Positions 6,708-15,779 are shown, counted from the stretch's first letter. The stretch is 64,000 nt of DNA from Pseudomonas sp. PSE14 (GCF_029203285.1 NZ_CP115669.1:2914001-2978000), one strand, 5' to 3'. Made by a program: numbers and translations. The notes: generated from the sequence alone by a model not told the origin.

Positions 6708-7910
6708 ATGCGCCAGTTCCTATTGCACGGCGTGGCCTACCTGCTCGCAGTGGCCTGCGCCGCCTCGCTCAGCCTCGGCGTGCGCGCTGGCGAGGTGCCC
6801 GTCCTGGAGGTCCGCATCGGCTACCTTGGCTACACGCCCGATCCCGGCCCGCTGCTGTCCAACGTCATCCCCGAACCAACGGACGCCGGCCTGCGCGGCG
6901 CGGAGCTGGCGATCACCGACAGCAACAGCACCGGGCGTTTCCTCAAGCACCGGTACAGCCTGGAAGCCGCCAGCACCGACAGCCCAGAAAAGCTGCTGGC
7001 CGCAGCCAAGCGCCTGCACGACGCCGGCCTGCGCCTGTTCGTGGTCAACGCCCCCGCCGACACCCTGCGCCAACTGGCCGCCGCCCTGCCCGATAGCCTG
7101 CTGTTCAACGCCGGCGCCGCCGATGACGAGCTGCGCGCCAGCCAGTGCGCGCCGAACGTGCTGCACACCCTGCCCAGCCGGTTGATGCTGACCGACGCCC
7201 TCACCCAGTTCCTGGTGCTGCGCAAGTGGACGCGCTGGCTGCTGATCGTCGGCCAGCGCCCGGAAGACGCCGCCTATGCCAACGCCCTGCGCCGCTCGGC
7301 CAAGCGCTTCGGCGCGAAGATCGTCGAGGAAAAGCCCTTCACCTTCGCCAACGACCAGCGCCGCAGCGCCCAGGCCGACATGGCGCTGTTCACCCAGTCC
7401 AGCGAGGACTACGACGCCGTGCTGGTGGCCGACGAGCACGGCGACTTCGGCGAATACGTGCCCTACAACACCTGGCTGCCGCGCCCCGTGGCCGGCACCC
7501 AGGGGCTGGTCGCCACCGGCTGGCACAAGACCGTGGAAACCTACGGCGCCGCACAGTTGCAGAAACGCTTCGAGGAACACGCCGGGCGCTGGATGAACGA
7601 CCGCGACTTCGCCGCCTGGATCGCCGTGCGCAGCGTCGCCAGCGCGGTCACCCGCCTGCATGACGCAGAGCCCATGGCGGTCCGCAAGCTGTCGCTCTCC
7701 CCCGACCTGCCGCTGGACGGTTTCAAGGGCTACAAGCTCGGCTTCCGCGCCTGGGACGGCCAGCTGCGCCAGCCGATCCCGCTGGTGCAACCGCGCGCCC
7801 TGGTCAGCACCTCGCCGCAGGAAGGCTTCCTGCACCCCGCCAGCGAACTGGACAGCCTCGGCCTCGATGCTCCGGAAAGCCAGTGCCACCTCGCCGACGC
7901 CCAGCCATAA
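6708..7910 (+). CDS. PQQ-dependent alcohol dehydrogenase-associated ABC substrate-binding protein
   Basis: A 400-aa periplasmic-binding-protein type 1 fold (branched-chain amino acid receptor style) with a signal peptide (about 1-26). The start VPVLEVRIGYLGYTPDPG and the whole gene order mark it as the binding protein of the ABC system that goes with PQQ alcohol dehydrogenases. AAAGGAG is 7 nt before the ATG. It heads an operon with the beta-propeller, ATPase and permease genes. The ABC-2-type permease suggests an exporter, so this protein may act as a periplasmic partner rather than an uptake receptor (inference). Confidence 0.87.
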   Translation: MRQFLLHGVAYLLAVACAASLSLGVRAGEVPVLEVRIGYLGYTPDPGPLLSNVIPEPTDAGLRGAELAITDSNSTGRFLKHRYSLEAASTDSPEKLLAAAKRLHDAGLRLFVVNAPADTLRQLAAALPDSLLFNAGAADDELRASQCAPNVLHTLPSRLMLTDALTQFLVLRKWTRWLLIVGQRPEDAAYANALRRSAKRFGAKIVEEKPFTFANDQRRSAQADMALFTQSSEDYDAVLVADEHGDFGEYVPYNTWLPRPVAGTQGLVATGWHKTVETYGAAQLQKRFEEHAGRWMNDRDFAAWIAVRSVASAVTRLHDAEPMAVRKLSLSPDLPLDGFKGYKLGFRAWDGQLRQPIPLVQPRALVSTSPQEGFLHPASELDSLGLDAPESQCHLADAQP

Positions 7911-7921
7911 GGAAACTGCCC

Positions 7922-8920
7922 ATGAGGACCGCAGCCATGCCCTGCCCCGCCCTGCCCCGCCTGCTGGCCCTGGCCTGCCTGGGCGCCGCGCTCTACCAGA
8001 CGCCGCCGGCCTTCGCCGCCACGGCCTACGTGTCCAACGAGAAGGACAACAACCTCAGCGTCATCGACCTGGACAGCATGACCGTCACCGGTACCATCGA
8101 CACCGGCAAGCGCCCGCGCGGCCTGGCGCTGTCCCACGACAACAAGCTGCTCTATATATGCGCGAGCGATTCGGACACCGTGCAGGTGCTGGACCTCGCC
8201 ACCCGCAAGATCATCAGGCAGTTGCCCTCGGGCGCAGACCCCGAGCAGTTCGCCCTGCACCCCAACGACCGCTGGCTGTACATCTCCAACGAGGACGATG
8301 CACTGGTCACAGTGGTCGACACCCAGACCGCCCAGGTGCTCGGGCAGATCGACGTTGGCGTCGAGCCCGAAGGCATGGCGGTGAGCCCGGATGGCAAGTG
8401 GGCGGTGAACACCAGCGAAACCACCAACATGCTGCACTGGATCGACACCTCCACCCAGAAGCTGGTGGACAGCACCCTGGTGGACCAGCGCCCGCGCCAC
8501 GCGGAGTTCACCCGCGACGGCTCGCAGGTCTGGGTTTCGGCGGAGATCGGCGGCACCGTCAGCGTGGTGGACACCGCCAGCCGCAAGATCCTCAAGACCC
8601 TGCGCTTCGCCATCCAGGGCGTGCATCCGGACAAGGTGCAACCGGTGGGCGTGAAGCTGACCGACGACGGCAAGACCGCCTTCGTCGCCCTCGGCCCGGC
8701 GAACCATGTGGCGGTGGTCGATGCCAAGACCTTCGAGGTCCTCGACTACCTGCTGGTGGGCCGCCGCGTCTGGCACCTGGCGTTCACCCCGGACGAGAAG
8801 ACCCTGCTGGCCACCAACGGCGTCAGCGGCGATGTGTCGGTGATCGACGTGGCCTCGCGCAAGGTCAGCAAATCCATCAAGGTCGGCCGCTATCCCTGGG
8901 GCGTGGTGGTGACGCCATGA
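7922..8920 (+). CDS. PQQ-dependent catabolism-associated beta-propeller protein
   Basis: A 332-aa exported protein (signal to about residue 35, ending AFAA) made of YVTN/NHL-like blades: repeated D-x(n)-GTIDTGKRPRGLALS-type units at about 40-residue spacing. It is common in PQQ alcohol loci and probably stays in the periplasm. ATG at 7922 has AAGGAA upstream; Met at 7937 is an alternative. The stop overlaps the next start in ATGA, so translation is coupled to the ATPase. It may act with the ABC system at 8917-10463; a direct enzyme role is not evident. Confidence 0.87.
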   Translation: MRTAAMPCPALPRLLALACLGAALYQTPPAFAATAYVSNEKDNNLSVIDLDSMTVTGTIDTGKRPRGLALSHDNKLLYICASDSDTVQVLDLATRKIIRQLPSGADPEQFALHPNDRWLYISNEDDALVTVVDTQTAQVLGQIDVGVEPEGMAVSPDGKWAVNTSETTNMLHWIDTSTQKLVDSTLVDQRPRHAEFTRDGSQVWVSAEIGGTVSVVDTASRKILKTLRFAIQGVHPDKVQPVGVKLTDDGKTAFVALGPANHVAVVDAKTFEVLDYLLVGRRVWHLAFTPDEKTLLATNGVSGDVSVIDVASRKVSKSIKVGRYPWGVVVTP

Positions 8921-9648
8921 ACGCGCTCACTGTCCGCGACCTGAGCTTTGCCTACGGCCCACGACGCGCCCTCGACGGGCTGGACTTCGAACTGCCCGCC
9001 GGGCGCTTCACCGCACTGCTGGGGCCCAACGGCGCCGGAAAATCCACCCTGGTAGCCCTGCTCACCCGCCTCTACGACCTGCAGCAGGGCGAGATCGAGG
9101 TGCTCGGCTGCAGCCTGCGCCGCCAGCCGCGCCTGGCCCTGCGCGAACTGGGCGTGGTGTTCCAGCAGAGCACCCTGGACCTGGACCTGAGCGTGGAGCA
9201 GAACCTGCGCTACCACGCCGCCCTGCACGGCCTGCCGCGCCGCCTGGCGAACGAGCGGATCGACGCCGAACTGGCCCGCCAGCAGTTGCAGGAACGCCGC
9301 CGCGACAAGGTCCGCGCGCTCAACGGCGGGCACCGCCGCCGGGTGGAAATCGCCCGCGCTCTGCTGCACCGCCCGCGTCTGCTGCTGCTCGACGAGGCCA
9401 GCGTCGGCCTCGACCCGGCGGCGCGCCAGGCGCTCAACGAACATGTACGACGGCTGTGCCGGGACGATGGCCTGGCGGTGCTCTGGACCACTCACCTGCT
9501 GGATGAAGTCCGAGGCGACGACGCATTGCTGGTGCTCGACCGTGGCCGCCTGGTCGCCCGTGGTGAAGCCCGGGACATCTGCGCGCCGGACGCCGGCGAC
9601 CTGGAGCGTACCTTCGACCGCCTGACCCGCCTGGAGGCCTGCGCATGA
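8917..9648 (+). CDS. ABC transporter ATP-binding protein, PQQ alcohol locus type
   Basis: A 243-aa ATPase subunit with Walker A GPNGAGKST (36-44), Q-loop VVFQQ, Walker B LLLLDE (155-160) and H-loop TTHLLDE. The signature motif is LNGGH (135-139) in place of LSGGQ, followed by an Arg-rich segment. It belongs to the NatA/DrrA-type exporters. ATGA overlaps on both sides couple it to the propeller and permease genes. The exported substrate is unknown; this system is required for or linked to ethanol oxidation in related loci. Confidence 0.9.
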   Translation: MNALTVRDLSFAYGPRRALDGLDFELPAGRFTALLGPNGAGKSTLVALLTRLYDLQQGEIEVLGCSLRRQPRLALRELGVVFQQSTLDLDLSVEQNLRYHAALHGLPRRLANERIDAELARQQLQERRRDKVRALNGGHRRRVEIARALLHRPRLLLLDEASVGLDPAARQALNEHVRRLCRDDGLAVLWTTHLLDEVRGDDALLVLDRGRLVARGEARDICAPDAGDLERTFDRLTRLEACA

Positions 9649-10463
9649 GCGCCCTGGAAAGCCCGCGCTTCGACCCGGCCGCCTACTGGCAATGCCTGCG
9701 CGGCATCGTCGTGCGCGAATGGCTGCGCTTCGTCCTGCAACGCTCGCGCTTTCTCAGCGCGCTGGTGCGGCCGCTGCTCTGGCTGCTGGTGTTCGCCGCC
9801 GGCTTCCGCGCCGCGCTGGGCATCTCGATCATCGAGCCGTACGACACCTACGTCACCTACGAGACCTACATCGTGCCGGGGCTGTGCTGCATGATCCTGC
9901 TGTTCAACGGCATGCAGGGCTCGTTGTCGATGGTCTACGACCGCGAGATGGGCAGCATGCGCGTGCTGCTCACCAGCCCGCTGCCGCGCGCCTTCCTGCT
10001 GGCCAGCAAGCTGCTGGCCACGGCGCTGGTGTCGCTGCTGCAGGTCTATGCCTTCCTGCTGATCGCCTGGCTGTATGGCGTGCAAACACCGGCCATGGGC
10101 CTGCTCGCCGCCTTGCCGGCGCTGCTGCTGGCCGCCCTGCTGCTGGGCGCGCTGGGGCTGCTGCTGTCCAACGGCATCCGCCAGCTGGAGAACTTCGCCG
10201 GAGTGATGAATTTCGTCATTTTCCCGCTGTTCTTCCTCTCCTCCGCGCTCTACCCGCTATGGAAGATGCGCGAGGCCAGCCAGTGGCTCTACTGGCTGTG
10301 CGCGCTCAATCCCTTCAGTCACGCCGTGGAACTGGTGCGCTTCGCCCTCTACGAGCGCTTCAACCCGCTGGCGGCGGGCGTCTGCCTGGGCCTGACCCTG
10401 CTCTTCGCCGGGCTCGCCGTGCTGACGTTCAACCCGCAGCACGCGGCGCTGCGCAAGGGGTGA
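9645..10463 (+). CDS. ABC-2 type permease, PQQ alcohol locus type
   Basis: A 272-aa membrane protein with about six hydrophobic segments and the ABC-2 region (GLCCMILLFNGMQGSLSMVYDREMGSMRVLLTSPLP). It pairs with the ATPase encoded just upstream (ATGA overlap). The protein is of the exporter type, which argues for release of a compound or lipid to the periplasm rather than alcohol uptake. It is the last gene of the operon, as an operator-like site for the next gene lies 3 bp after the stop. Confidence 0.9.
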   Translation: MSALESPRFDPAAYWQCLRGIVVREWLRFVLQRSRFLSALVRPLLWLLVFAAGFRAALGISIIEPYDTYVTYETYIVPGLCCMILLFNGMQGSLSMVYDREMGSMRVLLTSPLPRAFLLASKLLATALVSLLQVYAFLLIAWLYGVQTPAMGLLAALPALLLAALLLGALGLLLSNGIRQLENFAGVMNFVIFPLFFLSSALYPLWKMREASQWLYWLCALNPFSHAVELVRFALYERFNPLAAGVCLGLTLLFAGLAVLTFNPQHAALRKG

Positions 10464-10465
10464 AA

Positions 10466-10484
10466 CCTACTACTTTGGTACTGG
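10466..10484. promoter_or_regulatory. Operator-like motif upstream of the CXXCW gene
   Basis: CCTACTACTTTGGTACTGG nearly duplicates the site at 6601 and lies 85 bp before the start at 10569. Confidence 0.55.
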
Positions 10485-10568
10485 TTCGCCCCTCCTGACG
10501 TCGAATTTCCAAAGCCGTACAGCTGGCATGTAATGGCCACTACAAAAAGAACGATTAGAGATACCGCC

Positions 10569-11144
10569 ATGCCTCGCCTTGCCACTGCCCTGAATGGCCA
10601 TGTGAGCGGCTGCCTGTCCGCCTGCCTGCTCAGTCTGGCCCTCGCGCTCCCGACCGCGCAGGCCGACGATGCGCCGCTGTTTTCCGCTGACGGCTATCGC
10701 CTCACCCAGTACCGCAGCCCGACGCCGCCGTCCGCCGACCATGCCACCACCCTCGACACCCACGCCCTGCAGGCGCTGCTCAAGGGCGAACCACAGACCC
10801 GTCTGGTGGATGTCTACCGCCGCACCTTCCTCAACGGCCAGTTCGTCGAGGACGAGAAGCACCGCAACCTGCCCGGCAGCCTGTGGCTGGCCAACGTCGG
10901 CACCGGCACCCTGGAGCCGCAGTGGCAGGCCTACTTCGAGCAGAATCTCGCTCGCCTGACCGGGGGCGATAGCCAGCGACCGCTGGTGTTCTACTGCCGC
11001 TCCGACTGCTGGATGAGCTGGAATGCCATCCGCCGCGCACACGCGCTGGGCTACGCCCGCCTCTACTGGTACCGTGACGGTATCGACGCCTGGGAACAGG
11101 CAGGACTGCCCCTGCAGGACGCACAACCGCAACCGCTGAAGTAG
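10569..11144 (+). CDS. PQQ-dependent catabolism-associated CXXCW protein
   Basis: A 191-aa rhodanese-fold protein with a signal peptide (to about residue 32). In the active loop FYCRSDCWMSW the cysteines 143 and 147 and Trp148 form the CXXCW-type motif that defines this family (here C-R-S-D-C-W). It is exported and always found with PQQ alcohol dehydrogenases; a thiol, sulfur or metal relay role is plausible but unproven. The start at 10569 was chosen for the signal peptide; an in-frame ATG at 10533 has no ribosome site. It lies 53 bp upstream of erbR and is probably cotranscribed with it. Confidence 0.87.
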   Translation: MPRLATALNGHVSGCLSACLLSLALALPTAQADDAPLFSADGYRLTQYRSPTPPSADHATTLDTHALQALLKGEPQTRLVDVYRRTFLNGQFVEDEKHRNLPGSLWLANVGTGTLEPQWQAYFEQNLARLTGGDSQRPLVFYCRSDCWMSWNAIRRAHALGYARLYWYRDGIDAWEQAGLPLQDAQPQPLK

Positions 11145-11197
11145 CCTGCGACTGCACGCCGCTCGCCACCCATAACGACAACAACGAGGTGTAGGCC

Positions 11198-11863
11198 ATG
11201 TACAAGATCCTGATCGCCGACGATCACCCGCTGTTCCGCGAGGCCATCCACAACGTCATCGCCGAGGGCTTCCCCGGCAGCGAAGTGATGGAGACCGCCG
11301 ACCTCGACAGCGCCCTGGGCCTGACCCAGGAACACGACGATCTCGACCTGATCCTGCTCGATTTGAACATGCCCGGCATGCACGGGCTGAACGGCCTGAT
11401 GAACCTGCGCAACGAGGCCCCGACCATTCCCGTGGTGATCGTCTCCGCCGAGCAGGACAAGCAGGTGGTGCTGCAAGCCATCACCTACGGCGCGGTGGGC
11501 TTCATCACCAAGTCGTCGCCACGGGTGCAGATGACCGAAGCCATCGAGCAGATCCTCAACGGCAACGTCTACCTGCCCTCCGACATCATCCGCACCCAGC
11601 AGAGCTCGCCGCGGCGCAGCAACCATGAGGAGCACGGCATCCCGTCGGAGCTGCTGCAGGCGCTGACCCGCAAGCAGCTGCTGGTGCTGGAGCGGATGAC
11701 CAAGGGCGAGTCGAACAAGCAGATCGCCTACAACCTGGAGATCGCCGAGACTACGGTGAAGGCCCACGTCTCGGCGATCCTGCACAAGCTCAAGGTGCAC
11801 AACCGCGTGCAGGCCATCCTCAGCGCCAGCGACATCGACTTCTCCGCCTACCTGCGCCGCTGA
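11198..11863 (+). CDS. erbR: LuxR-family response regulator ErbR/AgmR (PedR1)
   Basis: A 221-aa two-component regulator: receiver domain with phosphoacceptor Asp55 ([10 protein letters not shown]) and a C-terminal LuxR helix-turn-helix ([22 protein letters not shown]). The sequence closely matches remembered AgmR/ErbR of P. aeruginosa and PedR1 of P. putida, the central activator of quinoprotein ethanol oxidation. The leader has AACGACAACAACGAGG, an A-rich Hfq/Crc-like stretch overlapping the ribosome site. It is a good candidate to bind the repeated TACC-NN-GG sites of this locus (inference). Its cognate kinase is not certain; NahK next door is a hybrid kinase. Confidence 0.92.
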   Translation: MYKILIADDHPLFREAIHNVIAEGFPGSEVMETADLDSALGLTQEHDDLDLILLDLNMPGMHGLNGLMNLRNEAPTIPVVIVSAEQDKQVVLQAITYGAVGFITKSSPRVQMTEAIEQILNGNVYLPSDIIRTQQSSPRRSNHEEHGIPSELLQALTRKQLLVLERMTKGESNKQIAYNLEIAETTVKAHVSAILHKLKVHNRVQAILSASDIDFSAYLRR

Positions 11864-11899
11864 AGCTCCGGCCCTACATCATTCCCCCGCAAACGAGAC

Positions 11900-11928
11900 G
11901 GCTGGCGAACATCGGAAGTTCGCCAACC
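11900..11928. terminator. Hairpin between convergent erbR and nahK
   Basis: GGCTGGCGAAC and GTTCGCCAACC pair with one mismatch around a 7-nt loop. There is no long T tract on either side. Its position between two convergent stops fits a bidirectional terminator. Confidence 0.5.
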
Positions 11929-11952
11929 GCTTTCCGCCGCATGTAGTCCTGA

Positions 11953-14580
11953 TCAGTCGGTACGCTCCAGCAGGTGGCAGAGCGCGGTCTTCAGCTTCAT
12001 CGGCCTTACCGGCTTGTGCATCAGCATGTGGCCGAGCTCGCGGACCTGCTGCTTGAGCTCGTTGCTGTAGTTGGCGGTGATCATCAGCGCCGGTAGCGGC
12101 GTGCCGCGCCGGGCATTGATCGAGGCGACCGCATCGACGCCGTTCAACCCGTCATCCAGGTGGTAGTCGACGATCAGCAGGTCGGATTCGGCGTGGAAGT
12201 TGTCCACCTGGCGCGCCAGGTCCTCTTCCGAGAGCGCGGTCACCACCCGACAACCCCAGGTTTCCAGCAGCGTGCGCATGCCGGCGCAGATCGAAGCGTC
12301 ATTATCCAGCACCCACACCCGCGAGCCGCGCAGGCGCTCCACCAGATCGGCGGCCGGGCGTTCCGGCTCGGGTGCGGCGCGCGCCACACGGCGCGCCAGG
12401 GGCACTTCGACGGCGAAGCGCGAGCCCTTGCCGGGCACCGACTCCACCTGGATGCGATGGCCGAGCATCCGCGCGATCTTCTCGACGATGGCCAGGCCCA
12501 GCCCGAGGCCGCGATCCTGGTTCGAGCGCTGCACGTCGCCGCGTTTGAACTCCTGGAATATCTCGCCGAGCTTGTCGGCCGCGATGCCGACACCGGTGTC
12601 CCAGACCTCGATCCACAGGCTGTGCCGGCGCCGCCGGCAGCCCAGCAGCACACGGCCCGACGGCGTATAGCGGATGGCGTTGGTCAGCAGATTGCGCAAG
12701 ATGCGCGCCAGCAATTGCATGTCGCTGCGGACCTGGGCGCCACAGGCAACGAAGTCCAGCGCCAGCCCTTCGCTGGCCGCAACCTGGCGGTACTCGGCAG
12801 CAAGGTTGTCGAGCAGTTCGCCGACATCGAACGAGGCGATGTCCGGCTTGATCACCCCGGCATCCAGCTTGGAAATCTCCACCAGGGTACCGAGCAAGTT
12901 CTCCACGTCTTCCAGCGACTGGCTGATATTGCGCACCAGGGCTTCGCCGCTGCGCTCCTGCAGCGCACTGGTGAACAGCCGCGCGGCATTCAGCGGTTGC
13001 AGCAGGTCGTGGCTGACGGCGGCGAGGAACTTGGTCTTCGACAGGTTGGCCTGCTCCGCCTCGCGCTTGGCCTCGCGCAGGCGCGCCTCGACCTGGCTGC
13101 GCTCGTCGATCTCGCGCTTGAGCTGGTCATTCAGGCTGGTCAGCTCGGCGGTGCGTTCGCGCACCCGCTGTTCGAGGTTCTGGTAGGCCTGGTGCAGCGC
13201 CTCGGCGGTGCGGCGGCGCTCGGTGATGTCGCGGATCAGCACGAACAGCCCGCTCACCGTGCCGTCGGCCTGGCGGTTGGGCACGTAGGAGCGCTGCATG
13301 TAGCGCTCCTGCCCGGAGAGATTGGTCTCGGCGATCTCGAAGGTGACGCTCTCGCCCGACAGCGCACGCTCGAAGTACGGCTCCAGGCGCTGGCAATGGT
13401 CCTCGCTGTGCACGTCGCGCAGGTTGCGCCCGAGCATCGAGCCGCTGGGCCAGCGGTACCACTCCTCGTAGACCTTGTTGGTGAACTCGTAGTTGAGTTC
13501 GGCGCTCAGGTAGGCGATCAGCGCCGGCACCTGGTCGGTGATCAGGCGTATCCAGCGTTCGCTCTCGCGCAGCGCCTCGGCGTTGCGGTAGCGCTCGGTG
13601 ATGTCGGTGAAGGTGTTGACGAAGCCGCCGGTGGGCAGCGCGTGGGTGCGGATTTCCAGCATGCGGCCATCGAACAGGCGCTGTTCCAGCACGCCTTCCG
13701 CACTGCCGTGGCGGGCGCGGCTGCGCGGGGTCAGCAAGGGCAGTTCGCTGTCGGCCATGACCTCGGCGAAAGGCCGGTGCGCCTCGATCGGCGCCAGCCC
13801 GCAGAGTTCGAGGAAGCGCCGGTTCCACAACTCCAGCGCGCCATCGGCGCCGACCATGGCCACGCCCTGGGACAGGTTGTCGACGGCGCGCTGCAACAGG
13901 TGCGACTTCTGCGCCACCGCCTGTTCGCGGCGGGCCATCTCGCTCTGTTTGATCTCGGTGATGTCGCTGTAGAGCACCACCAGCCCGCCGTCGCGGGTCG
14001 GCCGCTCGGTGACGCGCACCCAGCGGTCGTTGCGCAGGCGGTAGAGGGTGTGTTCGTCGTCGCTGCTGCGCTGCTCCTCGACGATCAGCCCGCTGCTCTG
14101 TGCCAGCCGGCGTACTTCGGTGAGCCGGGTTCCCGCGCCGACGCGGGCGCGGGTCTGCGCCCAGAAGGCGCGGAAGCGCTGGTTGTAGAGGACGATGCGC
14201 TGCTGCGGATCGAACAGCACGAAGGCATCGGAAATGCTCTCGATGGCATCCAGCAGGTGCTGGTGCGCGGTCTCGGCGCGCAGGCGAGCGTCGCTGAGCA
14301 GCTGGTTGCTGGATTTCAGCTCGACCATTGCCTCGCTCAGCGCATCGGTGCGCTCGCGCACCTGTTCGGCCAGCACCACCGAGTGCTGGAAGGCGCCGTA
14401 GGCGTTGTCGCCACGCGAGGTGGCCGACTCCACGCGTTCGATCAGCGCCGCGTTGATCCGCTGCAGCTTGCGGTTGTCGCGCTCCAGCTCGTCGATGCGG
14501 GCGCGCAGCTCAGTGTCCGGCGTTGCCGCGAGGACGGCCAATGGCGACACCGGTGAAGGTCTGGTTGATGTGCATGCCAT
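11953..14580 (-). CDS. nahK: PAS hybrid sensor histidine kinase NahK/ErcS'
   Basis: An 875-aa cytoplasmic hybrid kinase: N-terminal coiled coil (about 20-115), three PAS-like domains (about 105-210, 225-330, 335-455), a second coiled coil, HisKA with phospho-His near residue 524 (AAVSHDLLQPLNAA), HATPase (GLGLGLAIVEKIARMLGH) and a receiver with Asp near 805 (LLIVDYHLDDG). No membrane span is seen. In P. aeruginosa the same gene (PA1976) is linked both to NO signalling through NosP and to ethanol oxidation. ATG at 14580 has GGAGAG 7 nt upstream, so the 71-bp overlap with nosP is accepted; GTG further in is an alternative. Confidence 0.87.
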   Translation of the reverse strand: MACTSTRPSPVSPLAVLAATPDTELRARIDELERDNRKLQRINAALIERVESATSRGDNAYGAFQHSVVLAEQVRERTDALSEAMVELKSSNQLLSDARLRAETAHQHLLDAIESISDAFVLFDPQQRIVLYNQRFRAFWAQTRARVGAGTRLTEVRRLAQSSGLIVEEQRSSDDEHTLYRLRNDRWVRVTERPTRDGGLVVLYSDITEIKQSEMARREQAVAQKSHLLQRAVDNLSQGVAMVGADGALELWNRRFLELCGLAPIEAHRPFAEVMADSELPLLTPRSRARHGSAEGVLEQRLFDGRMLEIRTHALPTGGFVNTFTDITERYRNAEALRESERWIRLITDQVPALIAYLSAELNYEFTNKVYEEWYRWPSGSMLGRNLRDVHSEDHCQRLEPYFERALSGESVTFEIAETNLSGQERYMQRSYVPNRQADGTVSGLFVLIRDITERRRTAEALHQAYQNLEQRVRERTAELTSLNDQLKREIDERSQVEARLREAKREAEQANLSKTKFLAAVSHDLLQPLNAARLFTSALQERSGEALVRNISQSLEDVENLLGTLVEISKLDAGVIKPDIASFDVGELLDNLAAEYRQVAASEGLALDFVACGAQVRSDMQLLARILRNLLTNAIRYTPSGRVLLGCRRRRHSLWIEVWDTGVGIAADKLGEIFQEFKRGDVQRSNQDRGLGLGLAIVEKIARMLGHRIQVESVPGKGSRFAVEVPLARRVARAAPEPERPAADLVERLRGSRVWVLDNDASICAGMRTLLETWGCRVVTALSEEDLARQVDNFHAESDLLIVDYHLDDGLNGVDAVASINARRGTPLPALMITANYSNELKQQVRELGHMLMHKPVRPMKLKTALCHLLERTD

Positions 14581-15667
14581 TGAACTGCTCTCCGTAGGTG
14601 TTGAAGCCGATCACCTGCTGGCTTCGGAGAAACTCGGCGGTGGCCTCGGTATCGCCGGCCACTTCCAGCTCCAGGCGGCGCAGGAAGCAGTCGCAGCCGA
14701 TGGTCAGGAGTGGCGGACCGAGGCGTTCGTGCAGGCGCCGGAACTGTTCCTGCAACCCCGGCAACAGCGGTCCGGTACGCATGGCGGTGAGGACGATGCC
14801 GTTCTCCACCGCGCAGTAGAAGGTCAGGCTGAGGTCGTCATTGACCTGCTGGATCGAGCGCACGTAGTACTGGTCGCGCACCCGCACGGCCAGCGGGTGG
14901 CTGGGGAACAGGGCGAAATCCAGTTGCTCCAGCGGCACCCCGACCAGGCGGGCGAACTCCAGCGCGGCCGGCTCGGCGTTGAGCTCCAGCACGCGGCGGC
15001 TGTCGCTGTCGGCACGGGTGACCACCAGTTTTTCGTCGCTGGGCAGCACGTGGTGGGTGGTGAACACCTCGAAGTCCAGCCAGGTATTGAACAGCACCAC
15101 CACCGCCGCGCCGGTGTGGAACTGGCCCTGGTAGTAGACGTGGGTGTGGGTCAGGTGGTTGTCGTCGCCGGCCGAGCCGCCGAAATGCGGGATGGCGCCC
15201 AGCGCGGCGCTGAGCGCGGCGAGCACCACTTCCTCGCGGCTGGAGAGGCCGTCGAGCAGGGTCAGGGCGAAGCTGTGGTCCTTGATCGGCGCCAGTCCGG
15301 CGCTGCGGCAGTCGGCCACCAGCGACTCGACCATCTGCTGCGCGTCGATCAGGCTGAAGCGCTCCATCTCGTCCACCAGCGCACAGGAGATGGCGAAGCT
15401 GCGCAGGTCGAAACCCACGGCGGTGATGCAGCCGCGGCCGTAGCCTTGCGGGGTGATCTCCCCGGCGGTGGTGCAACCCACCAGGTCGATGCCGCCGAAA
15501 TACTGCTCCAGCGCGCCGGCCAGGCCCGGCAGGTCGTACTCGGCCGAGCAGAAGAACAGCACGAAGCCCAGATGCGGATGGATCAGCTGGCGCGCCAGGT
15601 CCTGGGCGACTTCCTCGACGTCGCGGGCACTGGACATGCCGCGAACGACCCCTTGTGTTTCGTGCAT
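14510..15667 (-). CDS. nosP: FIST-domain sensor protein NosP
   Basis: A 385-aa soluble protein with FIST-N (about 30-220; signature LVGCTTAGEITPQGYG) and FIST-C (about 225-365) domains. FIST proteins sense small ligands; the P. aeruginosa counterpart (PA1975) is a heme-binding NO sensor that inhibits the co-encoded kinase NahK. The conserved pairing and the 71-bp overlap with the kinase gene support the same pair here. Heme-ligand His cannot be fixed without alignment. The upstream region is filled by repeats from 15780. Confidence 0.85.
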   Translation of the reverse strand: MHETQGVVRGMSSARDVEEVAQDLARQLIHPHLGFVLFFCSAEYDLPGLAGALEQYFGGIDLVGCTTAGEITPQGYGRGCITAVGFDLRSFAISCALVDEMERFSLIDAQQMVESLVADCRSAGLAPIKDHSFALTLLDGLSSREEVVLAALSAALGAIPHFGGSAGDDNHLTHTHVYYQGQFHTGAAVVVLFNTWLDFEVFTTHHVLPSDEKLVVTRADSDSRRVLELNAEPAALEFARLVGVPLEQLDFALFPSHPLAVRVRDQYYVRSIQQVNDDLSLTFYCAVENGIVLTAMRTGPLLPGLQEQFRRLHERLGPPLLTIGCDCFLRRLELEVAGDTEATAEFLRSQQVIGFNTYGEQFNGMHINQTFTGVAIGRPRGNAGH

Positions 15668-15779
15668 GGCGTGCGCCTGGTCAGGATATCGACGTTGGCA
15701 TTCTACGAAGTGGTCGGGGTGCGACCCATGCTACTTGGGGCGTGGTGGGGACCTCCGAAAGTAGTGGGATACCCTCACC

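Noticed and set aside
12160-14556. A 798-codon open frame antisense to nahK
   Set aside because: It is a GC-bias shadow of the kinase gene; the composition is low-complexity Ala/Gln/Arg and no family is visible.
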